Part shown: positions 43,879 through 53,590 of the stretch, piece by piece
Position numbering within the stretch: position 1 is the first letter of the stretch
How the letters are laid out: every line of letters begins with the position of its first letter
From: Vreelandella venusta
GTDB taxonomy: Bacteria; Pseudomonadota; Gammaproteobacteria; Pseudomonadales; Halomonadaceae
Length of the DNA: 64,000 nt
Assembly (NCBI RefSeq): GCF_007989605.1
Contig: NZ_BJUL01000015.1
Location: forward strand, 1-64,000
Reading direction: 5' to 3'
Program-made: the position numbers and the translations under genes
The notes under the pieces: generated by a model
Told to the model about the DNA's origin: nothing
Database searches by the model: none
The model's input: the letters and a program-made list of their open reading frames with translations, nothing else

Positions 43879-44023
43879 TAGCATCTATTGGTCGATGGGT
43901 TGTTGCATGACCCAGGTATCTGTAGGCATTGTGATAAATAACGTGATTCACTAGATTTTAAAAAGATAAAAATAAAGTATCATGTTTTGCGCTTCGACTT
44001 CGTGACGACCAGAGGAAAGAAAA

Positions 44024-45112
44024 GTGAATAAAACAACAAACCTGATGATTGGCGCTATCGCCGCCGCAACGCTGAGCACTACCGCCTTGGCCCAAACGAC
44101 CATCACCGTGAGTACCTGGGCAGGCCCCAATCACGGCATTAACACCATCGTTTGGCCAACCTGGAAAGCGTGGATTGAAGAAGCCACAGAAGGCCGTGTA
44201 ACAGTAGAAGTGATACATGACATGGGGCCCCCAGCGTCACAAATGGAGATGGTCGCTGATGGTATCGCTGATGCCACCTGGGTTTTTCATGGCTATAACA
44301 CTGGCCGCTTTCAGTTAACCAAGCTGCCGGAGTTTCCTACCTTTCAAGAATTTTCTTCAGAAAATGCCTCCAGTGCCTATTGGCACACACACCAAGAGTA
44401 CTTGGCAGCTGCGGGTGAACACCGTGGCGTAGATGTTGTGGCTGCTGGTGTCCACGGGCCTGGCTGGATCTTCAGCAGCGAGAAGTATGAAACCTTAGAA
44501 GACCTTAAGGGCAAGCGTATTCGCGTTGGCGGTGGCGTGATGGGGGATCTCTCCAATGCCCTAGAGCTAACCGGTGTCGCCTTGCCGCCCACAGGCGTTT
44601 ATGAAGCGGGTTCTCAGGGCGTTATCGATGGAGCCATGCTTGTTCCAGAAGGGCTGCGTAGCTTCCGTGTCGCAGAGATTTTCCCCTATACCCTCACGGT
44701 AGACGGCGGTTTCTACCGCGGCAGTTTCACTATCGTTGTCAATCCGATGATCTGGGATGAAATGTCGCCCGAAGATCGTGAAGCCGTTGAGTCCGTCTCT
44801 GGTGAGCGGCTGTCTCGCCTGTTTGGTTACATGATGGATGTCGTGGATGTCCGGGGCGTCGACTTTGCCGAAGAGCTTGGTCATACCTTTACCGAACTCG
44901 GTGATGAAGATCTCAATACGCTGAAAAGTATGAGTAACAGCATGATCGCTGAGTGGGCTGAGTCTGTTTCAGAAAACCGCAACGTTGATGCGATGGCCGC
45001 TATCGAGTTCTATCGTGAGCAGCTTGTTGCTGCAGCGGAAGAAGAGAGCGTCAGTAGCCTGGTACCAGATGAATTTGTGTCTGGCGAATCACTACCAGAC
45101 GACACACAGTAA
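44024..45112 (+). CDS. dctP: TRAP transporter solute-binding protein DctP
   Basis: Periplasmic binding protein of 362 residues with a GTG start behind AGAGGAAAG. Signal peptide cleavage is likely after TTALAQ. The mature start TITVSTWAGPNHGINTIVWP is nearly the same as in the orphan protein at 29440-30495. The conserved TRAP block KRIRVGGGVMGDLSNALELT holds the Arg that usually pairs with a ligand carboxylate. It is followed by dctQ and dctM. An aromatic carboxylate ligand is suggested by the neighbours, not by sequence. Confidence 0.9.
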   Translation: MNKTTNLMIGAIAAATLSTTALAQTTITVSTWAGPNHGINTIVWPTWKAWIEEATEGRVTVEVIHDMGPPASQMEMVADGIADATWVFHGYNTGRFQLTKLPEFPTFQEFSSENASSAYWHTHQEYLAAAGEHRGVDVVAAGVHGPGWIFSSEKYETLEDLKGKRIRVGGGVMGDLSNALELTGVALPPTGVYEAGSQGVIDGAMLVPEGLRSFRVAEIFPYTLTVDGGFYRGSFTIVVNPMIWDEMSPEDREAVESVSGERLSRLFGYMMDVVDVRGVDFAEELGHTFTELGDEDLNTLKSMSNSMIAEWAESVSENRNVDAMAAIEFYREQLVAAAEEESVSSLVPDEFVSGESLPDDTQ

Positions 45113-45141
45113 CCCCTACTGGCGCTAGTTGGAGAGTGACC

Positions 45142-45684
45142 ATGCAAACCCAAATGGCACGTGCTACGCGCGTTAGTCGGGTTCTGCAGCTGATGTTAGA
45201 GGGGGTGGCTGGCGCTACCCTCTTTGGCATGATGCTGTTGACCACTGCTGACGTAGGCGGCCGCTACTTTTTTAATTCCCCCATTCTAGGTGCTGTTGAA
45301 TTAACCCAGCTGATGTTGGCGGCATTGGTATTTCTGTCGCTGCCAGTCGTTTGTTGGCGCCAAGAGCACGTCAGTGTTGACCTGCTTGATGCAGTGTTCC
45401 CTGCAAGATTTATCTGGCTACGTGAGGTGATCGTCAATCTGATCGTAACGGCGGCTCTTTGGGTAATGGCGCAACGTGTATGGGCGCTGGCAGAGCGGGC
45501 TTTTTCATGGGGAGATGTGACGGAGTTTTTGCGTATTCCCTATGGCTATCTGATCGGGCTGATCGCCATCATGCTCGCACTTTCAGCACTCCTGACTCTT
45601 ATCCGAGCCGGTTTTTATCTGCTTGAAGGGCTAAAGGTAATCGAAAAAGGTGGCCCGTTGAGCAAAGGAGAGTCCCATGACTGA
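45142..45684 (+). CDS. dctQ: TRAP transporter small permease DctQ
   Basis: Inner-membrane protein of 180 residues with four hydrophobic segments. The DctQ pattern TTADVGGRYFFNSPILGAVELTQ is broken only slightly from the family form. The ATG at 45142 is chosen over the GTG at 45136 since GGAGAG is then properly spaced. It lies 29 bp after dctP and overlaps dctM by 8 bp. Confidence 0.88.
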   Translation: MQTQMARATRVSRVLQLMLEGVAGATLFGMMLLTTADVGGRYFFNSPILGAVELTQLMLAALVFLSLPVVCWRQEHVSVDLLDAVFPARFIWLREVIVNLIVTAALWVMAQRVWALAERAFSWGDVTEFLRIPYGYLIGLIAIMLALSALLTLIRAGFYLLEGLKVIEKGGPLSKGESHD

Positions 45685-46972
45685 GGCGTTGTACGGTTTC
45701 GCAGTATTGCTGATACTCGTATTCTTGCGTGTGCCGCTGGCGTTCGCGATGGGAATCGTTGGTTTCGCAGGGTTCTATCTATTAACGGGCAACTGGAATG
45801 CGGCCGAAGCAATGGCGGCGCGCCGAGTAGTTGATACCGCCATGGATTATGGCCTGTCGGTGATTCCATTGTTCATTCTCATGGGCAACTTTGTTTCTCA
45901 TGCAGGCCTATCTGATGCCCTGTTTCGAGCCTCAAATGGTTTTCTAGGTCACCGCAAGGGTGGTCAGGCAATGGCGACCATCGTCGCTTGCGGTGGTTTT
46001 AGCGCGATATGCGGATCGAGCTTAGCAACTTGTGCCACTATGGGCCGAGTCGCCATGCCGCAAATGCGCAAATATGGCTATAAGGATTCACTGGCTGCCG
46101 CTTCCATCGCGGCGGGTGGCACCTTGGGCATTTTGATACCGCCCAGCGTCATGCTAGTGATTTATGGGATCTTGACCGAAACCAGTATTCGCGAGCTTTT
46201 TGCCGCTGGTTTTATCCCCGGCATTCTTGGCATCTTTCTTTATATTGGCGCCATCAAGTGGGTGCTTTGGCGTGACCCCTCCGCTGGCCCTGCGGCAGAG
46301 AAAGTGCCATGGTCAGAACGGGTCAAGGCACTCAAAAGCGTCGGCAGTACGCTAGCACTGTTTGTACTCGTGATTGGCGGTATTTATCTAGGGGTGTTTA
46401 CACCTACGGAAGCAGCCGGTATCGGTGCAATGGGCGCTTTCTTAATCGCGCTAATGCGTCGGGCGCTGACTCCACAAGTGTTAATGAACGTGTTAATGGA
46501 CACCGTGCGTACCACTGCGATGCTGTTTGCTGTGGTGCTAACGGCGCTGATTTTCGCCAACTTTATCAACCGTGCGGGGCTGCCGGGCGACCTGCTGGCA
46601 TTGGTTAATGGCCTGAATGTTGCGCCTTTTGTGGTCATTTTGGTGATTATCGCAATCTATGTCGTACTGGGTTGTGTGTTTGAAAGCATGTCGATGCTGC
46701 TGCTCACCGTGCCGGTATTTTTCCCGGTCGTCGCGGGGCTGGGTTACGACTTGGTGTGGTTTGGCATTCTGGTCGTTATCGTCATTGAGATTAGCCTGAT
46801 AACACCTCCCGTCGGTATGAACGTGTTCGTATTGCGAGCCGTATTGCCGGATGTATCCACAGGCACGATCTTCCGCGGAGTCACTCCGTTTTGGGTCGCG
46901 GGAACTATACGCGCACTGTTAGTGCTTATCTTCCCTGCGATCGTGCTTTTCCTACCGCGACTGATGTATTAA
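45677..46972 (+). CDS. dctM: TRAP transporter large permease DctM
   Basis: Inner-membrane protein of 431 residues with about 12 hydrophobic segments. DctM signatures include SAICGSSLATCATMGRVAMP near residue 113, AGGTLGILIPPSVMLVIYG near residue 150, and EISLITPPVGMNVFVLRAV near residue 375. It completes a sodium-coupled importer with the DctP and DctQ proteins. The repeat element copy B with its hairpin follows directly. Confidence 0.92.
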   Translation: MTEALYGFAVLLILVFLRVPLAFAMGIVGFAGFYLLTGNWNAAEAMAARRVVDTAMDYGLSVIPLFILMGNFVSHAGLSDALFRASNGFLGHRKGGQAMATIVACGGFSAICGSSLATCATMGRVAMPQMRKYGYKDSLAAASIAAGGTLGILIPPSVMLVIYGILTETSIRELFAAGFIPGILGIFLYIGAIKWVLWRDPSAGPAAEKVPWSERVKALKSVGSTLALFVLVIGGIYLGVFTPTEAAGIGAMGAFLIALMRRALTPQVLMNVLMDTVRTTAMLFAVVLTALIFANFINRAGLPGDLLALVNGLNVAPFVVILVIIAIYVVLGCVFESMSMLLLTVPVFFPVVAGLGYDLVWFGILVVIVIEISLITPPVGMNVFVLRAVLPDVSTGTIFRGVTPFWVAGTIRALLVLIFPAIVLFLPRLMY

Positions 46973-46988
46973 CGCCGCTCTATTAGTG

Positions 46989-47335
46989 TAATGCCAGTCA
47001 GTTAAGGCTGACTGGCATTAGCCGATGGGCGGGGTTTCGGGTTGCTGCAGGCCAAGGTCAAAGTGGATTCCCGATAACCCCACTCGGGAATGACAGTGCG
47101 GTGGCTCAGGAACGGCGTGTAGTGAGTGCTGACGATGACTCCACCCAGTCCCCCGAACCGTCCTCGTCATTCCCGCATGCCCTGCCACTTCGTCATTCCC
47201 GCATGCCCTTAGCGGGAATCCAGTTTGATTTTCGTACTCCAGCCTCAGCGGTCAAGGTGGATTCCCGATAACCCCACTCGGGAATGACAGTGTGGTGACT
47301 CGGGAATGACAGTGTGGTGACTCGGGAATGACAGT
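46989..47335. repeat. Composite intergenic repeat, copy B
   Basis: Second copy of the element at 34942. The opening stem TAATGCCAGTCAG/CTGACTGGCATTA (46989-47020) is identical base for base, and the forward and inverted GGGAATGAC-type units follow in the same order. Differences include an extra ~50 bp near 47105-47160 and one more ACTCGGGAATGAC unit at the end. Like copy A, it lies between convergent genes and follows the final gene of a plus-strand unit. Confidence 0.85.
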
Positions 47336-47497
47336 GCGGCACCGCTGCGCGCTGCTTTTGCGCCGGGCCACCGCTGCGGGTGCGCTTCGCTTACCACGCA
47401 CTACACTTTCTGAAAGTTCGAGGGTTGTATACACCGTAGCGCGGGTAACGCATGGCGAGGGACGAGCCTTAAGGCACCCGCGACGGTGGCTGAGCCG
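47336..47497. other. GC-rich stretch between repeat copy B and paaZ
   Basis: About 160 bp with CGCTGCG-like low-complexity sequence and no credible reading frame. It lies 3' of paaZ. No clear terminator stem was found. Confidence 0.3.
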
Positions 47498-49540
47498 TTA
47501 CTGCCGTTTAGCGACCAGCGTCAAGATGTCGTAGCTGGCGACTAGTTCATCATGTTGATTGGTCACTGCCACGTCCCACATCACCACGCCTTGCGGGTGG
47601 CCGTCGGGAGATGCTCGACCCTGGTCAATCTTACGCTTACAGGTGAGGCGGGCGCGGATGGTGTCGCCAACCAGCACCGGCGTAATAAAGCGCAGCGTAT
47701 CCAGGCCGTAGTTCGCCAGTACGGGACCTTCGCCTGGGTAAACGAACAAACCAGCGGCTGCCGACAACACAAAGTAGCCGTGGGCAATGCGTTGGCCAAA
47801 TTGGGTCTCTTTGGCGGCAATGTCGTCGAAGTGCATGTAGAAGTGGTCGCCGGACAGGCAACCAAAATTGACGATGTCGGCTTCAGTAACGGTGCGGCGG
47901 TGGGTTAACAGCGACTCGCCAACCTGCAGGTCATCGAAATGGCGGCGGAACGGATGGATATCGTTCTCGATCACTTTCGCGCCACGTACATACTCCCCTG
48001 TGACTGCCGCGAGCATGGTCGGAGAGCCCTGGATAGCGGTGCGTTGTAGGTAGTGGTGAACAGCACGAATGCCACCAAGCTCCTCGCCACCGCCTGCGCG
48101 GCCGGGTCCGCCATGCTTAAGCATCGGTAGCGGAGAGCCGTGACCCGTGGACTCCTTAGCTGCCTGGGCATCCAAAATCTGCAGGCGGCCATGCTGGGCG
48201 GCCAGTACAGGGATCATTTCAGCAGCAATAGCGGGGTCTTTGGTGGTCAGCGTGGTTACCAAGCTACCCTTGCCCTTAGCGGCGATAGTCAAGGCTTCGT
48301 CAATGCCGCGATAGGGCATTAGCGTGGCGACGGGACCGAAAGCTTCAATGTCGTGGGCGCCGCCGTCGTTCAGTGGCTGGCGGTTGATCAGTAAGTGAGG
48401 AGAGATGAACGCGCCGTTTTCCACCTCCTGGCCAACAGGTTTGAAGCTGCCGTCTCTGCCAAAGACGCACTCACTGGTTTCTAGCAGCTGTTCGATCGCA
48501 TGATTAACGTCTCTCAACTGGTCACGGGAAGAGAGTGCCCCCATGCGCACGCCTTCTTGGTGAGGGTCGCCAACCACGATGTTGGCAAGGCGTGCCGTGA
48601 TTGTGTCTGCCAATGCATCGAGATGCTCGGCGGGCACTAAGATGCGCCGGATCGCGGTACATTTCTGGCCTGACTTGGCGGTCATCTCTTTAACGACTTC
48701 TTTGGCAAAGATCTCGAACTCGGCGTCTTGCGGGCTAATATCTGGCGCCATAATCGCGCTGTTGAGTGAGTCTGCTTCGGCGTTGAACGGAATGCTCTTG
48801 GCCATGATGTTCGGATGGCTTTTCAGCATTAGGGCGGTGCTTGCCGAGCCGGTAAAGGTGACAAAGTCCTGCTCATCCAGATGGTCGAGCAGGTCACCGG
48901 CTCCACCAATTACCAGTTGCAGCGCACCCTCTGGTAGCAGGCCCGAATCGTTGATGACGCGCACAGCGGCTTCGGTTAGATAGCTCGTCGCAGTGGCCGG
49001 TTTAAAGATACACGGCATGCCTGCCAGAAAAGCGGGCGCGAACTTTTCCAACATACCCCAGATAGGAAAGTTGAACGCATTAATGTGTACCGAGACGCCG
49101 CGGCGGGGTACCAGAATGTGGGTACCGTTAAAGTGGTTCTCTTTGCCTAATTGTGCCACTGGGCCTTCGTGGGCCACATTGCCGGAGGGCAATTCTTTAC
49201 GACCAGTGGAAGCGTAAGTGAATAGGGTGCCAAAACCACCGTCGATGTCGATCCAGGAGTCGGCCTTGGTGCAGCCGGTATGGTGAGAGATGGCATAGAG
49301 CTCACGCTTACGCTCTTGGATATAGGCGGCCAGCGCCTTAAGAATGGCGGCACGCTGCTGGAAATCCAGTGCCAGAATGTTCTTCACACCGGTGTTGCGG
49401 GCGTACGCCACTGCTTCGCGGAAATTGATCTCTTCTTGGTGGGTATGCGCAACGGTGGTGCCGTTAATAGCGCTGATAAGGGCTTTGGACTCGGTTTGTC
49501 CGAACCACTGGCCTGCGATGTAACTTTGCAAAACTGGCAT
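47498..49540 (-). CDS. paaZ: PaaZ: oxepin-CoA hydrolase / 3-oxo-5,6-didehydrosuberyl-CoA semialdehyde dehydrogenase
   Basis: Bifunctional enzyme of 680 residues that opens the oxepin-CoA ring and oxidises the aldehyde. The N-terminal aldehyde dehydrogenase part (about 1-520) has the catalytic Cys in [11 protein letters not shown]. The C-terminal MaoC-type hydratase part (about 545-680) has [18 protein letters not shown] and [10 protein letters not shown]. The start at 49540 follows GGGAGA; the longer frame is rejected. It is last in the paaABCDE unit, 83 bp after paaE. Confidence 0.95.
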   Translation of the reverse strand: MPVLQSYIAGQWFGQTESKALISAINGTTVAHTHQEEINFREAVAYARNTGVKNILALDFQQRAAILKALAAYIQERKRELYAISHHTGCTKADSWIDIDGGFGTLFTYASTGRKELPSGNVAHEGPVAQLGKENHFNGTHILVPRRGVSVHINAFNFPIWGMLEKFAPAFLAGMPCIFKPATATSYLTEAAVRVINDSGLLPEGALQLVIGGAGDLLDHLDEQDFVTFTGSASTALMLKSHPNIMAKSIPFNAEADSLNSAIMAPDISPQDAEFEIFAKEVVKEMTAKSGQKCTAIRRILVPAEHLDALADTITARLANIVVGDPHQEGVRMGALSSRDQLRDVNHAIEQLLETSECVFGRDGSFKPVGQEVENGAFISPHLLINRQPLNDGGAHDIEAFGPVATLMPYRGIDEALTIAAKGKGSLVTTLTTKDPAIAAEMIPVLAAQHGRLQILDAQAAKESTGHGSPLPMLKHGGPGRAGGGEELGGIRAVHHYLQRTAIQGSPTMLAAVTGEYVRGAKVIENDIHPFRRHFDDLQVGESLLTHRRTVTEADIVNFGCLSGDHFYMHFDDIAAKETQFGQRIAHGYFVLSAAAGLFVYPGEGPVLANYGLDTLRFITPVLVGDTIRARLTCKRKIDQGRASPDGHPQGVVMWDVAVTNQHDELVASYDILTLVAKRQ

Positions 49541-49623
49541 TGTGTGTTCTCCCGCCTGTCTTGTGGGTATAAGGATAAACAAAGCCGACGAGGTCGCCGG
49601 CTTGGAAGTAGGTGGGCTAGGGG

Positions 49624-50706
49624 TTATACCTCGTCAAAATCGAGCACAACCTTGCTGCTGATCGGGTAGCACTGGCAGGACAGTACGTAGCCGGCATCTA
49701 TTTCGTAGTCTTCCAGGGCGTAGTTGGCGTCCATTTCCACCTCACCTTCAATCACTTTTGACTTACAGGTGGAGCATACGCCGGCCTTGCATGAGTACGG
49801 CAGGTCGGCGCCGTGTTCGTTACCCGCGTCAAGAATATTCTGGGTATTGCGGGGCAGGTTATATTCGATAGTGCGGCCGTCGATAATTACCTTGATATGT
49901 GAAGTTTCAGCCTCAAGCTGATCGGCTCTGGCCGCCTGGCGGCGTTTGGCACCTGCGGTTGGCAAGCCAGTAGTGAACAGCTCAAAGTGCACCTTCTCCT
50001 TTGGCATTCCATGTTGGCTCAGGACGTCGCGCACGATCTCGGTCATCTCGTGCGGGCCACAGATAAACGCGGCGTCGAGCTTGGGCACGTCTACCCAGCG
50101 GTCAAACAGGGCGTTGCACTTATCGGCGTCGATACGACCGTTGTAAAGATCGATTTCATGCTGCTCGCGGCTAAACACATAGATGATATTGAGGCGTTCG
50201 AGATAGCGATCCTTGAGATCCTGCAAGCGTTCGCGAAACAGTGTGCCCGTGGTGGAGCGGTTGCCATAAATCACCGTAAAACGGCTTTTTGGCTCGCTTT
50301 CCAACGTAGTGGAAACAATCGACATAATGGGGGTGACGCCGCTGCCTGCGGTCACCGCCAGATAGTGCCCTTCACGACTGGGGTCGAGAGGCACGAAGAA
50401 CTTACCCTGAGGCGGCATTACTTCCAATTGCTCCCCAGGCTGCAGTTGCTGGTTGGCAAAGGTAGAGAAGCTACCACCTGGCACCAGCTTGACGGCGACT
50501 CTTAGCTCATGTTCGTGAACGCCGGTGCAAATCGAGTAGGAACGACGGACATCCTCACCTTCGATGTCGCGGCGCAGTGTCAGGTACTGCCCTTGGGTAA
50601 AGCGAAAGGCGTCTAGCAGGTCATCGGGAATATCGAAAGCAATGGAAACGGCATCATGGGTTTCCTTGCGTACATCCTTGACGGTCAGGGGGTGAAATCG
50701 GCTCAT
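49624..50706 (-). CDS. paaE: PaaE: phenylacetyl-CoA epoxidase reductase
   Basis: Electron-transfer subunit of 360 residues. An FAD/NADPH ferredoxin-reductase part (RRSYSICTG near residue 58; TAGSGVTPIMSIV near residue 120) is followed by a plant-type [2Fe-2S] domain with CKAGVCSTC and a fourth Cys in VLSCQC. It passes electrons from NADPH to the PaaA di-iron centre. The start at 50706 matches the family N-terminus (FHPLTVKDV); the longer frame to 50835 lies in paaD. Confidence 0.94.
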   Translation of the reverse strand: MSRFHPLTVKDVRKETHDAVSIAFDIPDDLLDAFRFTQGQYLTLRRDIEGEDVRRSYSICTGVHEHELRVAVKLVPGGSFSTFANQQLQPGEQLEVMPPQGKFFVPLDPSREGHYLAVTAGSGVTPIMSIVSTTLESEPKSRFTVIYGNRSTTGTLFRERLQDLKDRYLERLNIIYVFSREQHEIDLYNGRIDADKCNALFDRWVDVPKLDAAFICGPHEMTEIVRDVLSQHGMPKEKVHFELFTTGLPTAGAKRRQAARADQLEAETSHIKVIIDGRTIEYNLPRNTQNILDAGNEHGADLPYSCKAGVCSTCKSKVIEGEVEMDANYALEDYEIDAGYVLSCQCYPISSKVVLDFDEV

Positions 50707-50725
50707 GGGAAATGGTCTCGTCGTT

Positions 50726-51337
50726 TTACAGGCACTTGAAATAATCGAAAGGCTCCAGGCAATCGCGGCAGCGGTAGAGCGCCTTGCAAGCCGTAGAACC
50801 GAATTCGCTGACGCGTTCGGTTGTGTTGCTGCCACATAACGGGCAGGGCACTACCGGGTCAGACTGGCCCGTCAGGCTGCGCTTGCTGGCGTTCCCTACC
50901 GGCGGCGCGATGCCGTAAGCGCGCAATTTTTCGCGCCCGGCGTTGGTCAGCCAATCGGTGGTCCAGGCGGGTGACAGGCGGCGCTGAATCAGCGGGTCTG
51001 AGTAGCCAGCGGCCACCAGCGCTTCATGAATATGCTGTTCGATAACTTCTGTCGCCGGGCAGCCGGAGTAGGTGGGGGTCACATTGACCGTCAAGCGACC
51101 GTCCACCCAGTCGATAGCGCGCACAATTCCCAGCTCAACTACGCTAACCACCGGCACTTCTGGGTCTGGCACTTCCTGAAGCACTGCCAGCACAGCGTCG
51201 ACATCACCTTGCTCACCGGCGGGTGGCAGTCCGCGCCGGTCGCTGCCAATCAAGTCACTGGAGGGCCAGTCATTAGACCTGTTATCGATAAGCCCATCAC
51301 TGCCAGGAGCTGGCGGTGGGTTACCAGACGGTTGCAT
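50726..51337 (-). CDS. paaD: PaaD: epoxidase maturation protein (DUF59/MIP18 type)
   Basis: Protein of 203 residues thought to help assemble the metal centres of the epoxidase. The DUF59 part begins near residue 45 (VLQEVPDPEVPVVSVVELG) with the SGCPATE motif. A C-terminal zinc-ribbon-like tail holds CPLCG and CRDC. The first ~40 residues are Pro/Gly/Asp-rich and look disordered; an ATG start inside the end of paaC gives this form. The overlap with paaC is 17 bases. Confidence 0.9.
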   Translation of the reverse strand: MQPSGNPPPAPGSDGLIDNRSNDWPSSDLIGSDRRGLPPAGEQGDVDAVLAVLQEVPDPEVPVVSVVELGIVRAIDWVDGRLTVNVTPTYSGCPATEVIEQHIHEALVAAGYSDPLIQRRLSPAWTTDWLTNAGREKLRAYGIAPPVGNASKRSLTGQSDPVVPCPLCGSNTTERVSEFGSTACKALYRCRDCLEPFDYFKCL

Positions 51338-52133
51338 CGGGATATGCCCTCGGCAGGTATTGCATTTCCGCCAATAGAAAGCCCAGGTGCTCGGTGTGAT
51401 GGCCGACTTTGCCGCCGGTATACATCCAGGCGTCGTAGGAAGGACGCTCAAGCGTGGCTTCCTCAAGCACCTCTTCCACCGTCGCTTTCCAGCGAGCGGC
51501 AATGGTTTCAGGGTCAGGCGCGATACCAGCCTCTATCATGGCCTGATCAATCTCGTCGACCTGCAGTAGCTCGCCAGTGAACTGCCAGAGGTTGTCGAGT
51601 GCGCGCTGCATACGGGCGTGGCTTTCTTCGGTGCCATCGCCAAGGCGAATCACCCATTCAGAGGAGCGGCGGAGATGGTACGTTGCTTCTTTGAGCGACT
51701 TGGCAGCCACTTCGGCAATTCGCGGGTCGCTGGACTCGGTCAAGCCATCCAGTAGATGAACGTGCCAAGCATCGAACAAAAACTGACGTCCCATGATGTC
51801 GGCAAAGTCACCGTTGGGCTGCTCGGTGATCAACAGATTACGAAAGTCCTGGGCGTCGCGGCGAAAGGCCAGATGGTCGGCATCGATCTCGTCGGTCGCC
51901 ATCAGTTCAGAAGCATAGTCAAGCCAGTTGCGTGCTTGTCCGAAGAGGTCGAGCCCTACATTCATTAAGGCCAGCTCTTCTTCCAACGCCGGCGCCTTGC
52001 CGCATAACTGTGCGTGGCGCTGACCCAGTACTAACGCGTTGTCGCCAAGGCGTAGTAGGTAGTCAGTCAGCGGTGCTTGCGTTTTTTGAGCCGCGTTTTT
52101 CAGAGCAGTATTTTTCAGGGCCATGTTCTGCAT
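51321..52133 (-). CDS. paaC: PaaC: phenylacetyl-CoA epoxidase structural subunit
   Basis: Ferritin-like subunit of 270 residues that pairs with PaaA; it is structural and not expected to carry the active di-iron site. Conserved blocks include LRLGDNALVLGQRHAQLCG near residue 27 and KEATYHLRRSSEWVIRLGDG near residue 135. GGGAGG precedes the start. It lies 11 bp after paaB. Confidence 0.94.
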   Translation of the reverse strand: MQNMALKNTALKNAAQKTQAPLTDYLLRLGDNALVLGQRHAQLCGKAPALEEELALMNVGLDLFGQARNWLDYASELMATDEIDADHLAFRRDAQDFRNLLITEQPNGDFADIMGRQFLFDAWHVHLLDGLTESSDPRIAEVAAKSLKEATYHLRRSSEWVIRLGDGTEESHARMQRALDNLWQFTGELLQVDEIDQAMIEAGIAPDPETIAARWKATVEEVLEEATLERPSYDAWMYTGGKVGHHTEHLGFLLAEMQYLPRAYPDATVW

Positions 52134-52144
52134 GACAGCCTCCC

Positions 52145-52426
52145 TTACATGTGGCCGACTTCTTCCGGCAGTTTGTAGAAGGATGCGTGGCGATAGACCT
52201 TGTCATTAGACGGGTCAAACAGCGGTTCTTTCTCATCGGGAGAAGACGCGGTGATTTCGCTGGCCGGAACCACCCAGATGCTCACCCCTTCGTTACGCCG
52301 GGTGTAAAGCTCACGGGCATTTTCGATTGCCATGCTGCGATCAGCGGCGTGTACGCTGCCGACGTGCTTGTGGTTAAGGCCGTGCTTGCTGCGGATAAAA
52401 ACTTCGAAGAGGGGCCAGTCAGCCAT
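52145..52426 (-). CDS. paaB: PaaB: phenylacetyl-CoA epoxidase small subunit
   Basis: Small subunit of 93 residues. The family start WPLFEVFIRSKHGLNHKHVG is intact, as is NARELYTRRNEGVSIWVVP. It bridges PaaAC heterodimers in known structures. It follows paaA after 99 bp, a gap with an 18-bp perfect palindrome. Confidence 0.95.
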   Translation of the reverse strand: MADWPLFEVFIRSKHGLNHKHVGSVHAADRSMAIENARELYTRRNEGVSIWVVPASEITASSPDEKEPLFDPSNDKVYRHASFYKLPEEVGHM

Positions 52427-52448
52427 GAGAGATGCCTCAGTGGTCAGA

Positions 52449-52466
52449 GGAGTCTCGCGAGACTCC
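52449..52466. promoter_or_regulatory. Palindrome in the paaA-paaB gap
   Basis: GGAGTCTCG/CGAGACTCC, 18 bp and fully symmetric, 22 bp before the paaB start. As RNA it forms a 6-bp stem. It could adjust paaA and paaB expression. Confidence 0.45.
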
Positions 52467-52525
52467 CTATTGTTCTAAAAAATAGTGTTTTAAAAGTCGG
52501 GGCTTAAAAATCAGACGTTGCCAGT

Positions 52526-53512
52526 TCAGGCGGCTTTGCGTTGACGCTTGGCGGCATAAGCTACGGCGGCTTCGCGCACCCAGGCACCGTTATCAATGGC
52601 GCTGCGACGTGCTTCGACACGCTCGCGGTTGCAGGGGCCGTTGCCTTTCACGACGTCAAAGAATTCCTGCCAGTCGATTTCACCAAACTCATAGTGACCG
52701 GTCTCTTGGTTATATTTGAGATCCGGGTCTGGAGCGGTGCAGCCCAGCAGCTCTAGCTGCGGTACGGTTTGGTCGAGGAAGCGCTGGCGTAACTCATCGT
52801 TGCTGTGACGCTTAATCTTCCAGGCCATCGACTGGGCGCTGTTGGGTGAGTTTTCGTCAGATGGCCCGAACATCATTAGCGATGGCCACCAAAAGCGGTT
52901 GATGGAGTCCTGCACCATGGCTTTTTGGTCGTCGGTGCCCTCTTGCATCATGGTCAGCAGAATTTGATAACCCTGGCGCTGATGGAAGCTCTCTTCCTTG
53001 CACACGCGAACCATGGCGCGGGCGTAGGGGCCGTAAGAGGTGCGCTGTAGCGGCACTTGATTGACGATGGCTGCACCGTCGACCAGCCAGCCGATAGTGC
53101 CCATGTCCGCCCAGTTGAGCGTTGGGTAGTTGAAGATGCTGGAGTACTTGGCGCGCCCATCGTGAAGTTTGTCGATCTCTTCGTCACGATCGGCCCCCAG
53201 GGTTTCCATAGCGCTATAGAGGTACAGGCCGTGACCCGCCTCATCCTGAATCTTGGCCATTAGCTGTAGCTTGCGCTTAAGGGTTGGTGCACGTGTCAGC
53301 CAGTTACCTTCCGGCAGCATACCGACGATCTCTGAGTGCGCGTGTTGGGAGATCTGACGGATCAGCGTCTTACGGTAGGCGTCCGGCATCCAATTCTTGG
53401 GTTCTATTTTAATTTCGTCATTGATGCGCTCCTGGAACTGGCGTTCCTCAGGGCCCATCTCATCAAGCGTTTTGAGTTTGTTAGAACCGGTTTCAACGAG
53501 CTGCGCGTACAT
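52526..53512 (-). CDS. paaA: PaaA: phenylacetyl-CoA epoxidase catalytic subunit
   Basis: Di-iron catalytic subunit of 328 residues that makes ring-1,2-epoxyphenylacetyl-CoA. Two ExxH iron motifs can be seen: [18 protein letters not shown] near residue 96 and [13 protein letters not shown] near residue 180. The start at 53512 follows GGAGG; the longer frame begins inside the promoter. The gene is first in the unit paaABCDE-paaZ, with its own promoter upstream. Confidence 0.96.
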   Translation of the reverse strand: MYAQLVETGSNKLKTLDEMGPEERQFQERINDEIKIEPKNWMPDAYRKTLIRQISQHAHSEIVGMLPEGNWLTRAPTLKRKLQLMAKIQDEAGHGLYLYSAMETLGADRDEEIDKLHDGRAKYSSIFNYPTLNWADMGTIGWLVDGAAIVNQVPLQRTSYGPYARAMVRVCKEESFHQRQGYQILLTMMQEGTDDQKAMVQDSINRFWWPSLMMFGPSDENSPNSAQSMAWKIKRHSNDELRQRFLDQTVPQLELLGCTAPDPDLKYNQETGHYEFGEIDWQEFFDVVKGNGPCNRERVEARRSAIDNGAWVREAAVAYAAKRQRKAA

Positions 53513-53562
53513 AAGACCTCCGCGGCGTCGGACTATCAGGGAGTGTGATTTATCTTGCTTGA

Positions 53563-53590
53563 AGTATAGTGACACAAAATATTTTATCAA
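53563..53590 (-). promoter_or_regulatory. Sigma-70-like paaA promoter
   Basis: On the minus strand, TTGATA (-35, at 53585-53590) and TATACT (-10, at 53563-53568) are 16 bp apart. Each hexamer matches consensus at 5 of 6. Transcription would start near 53556, about 45 bp before the paaA ATG. A large inverted repeat covers the spacer and -35. Confidence 0.65.

Noticed and set aside
50726..51502. Longer 258-residue start for paaD
   Set aside because: The added N-terminus lies inside paaC and reads as basic shadow sequence. The ATG at 51337 gives the family-like form.
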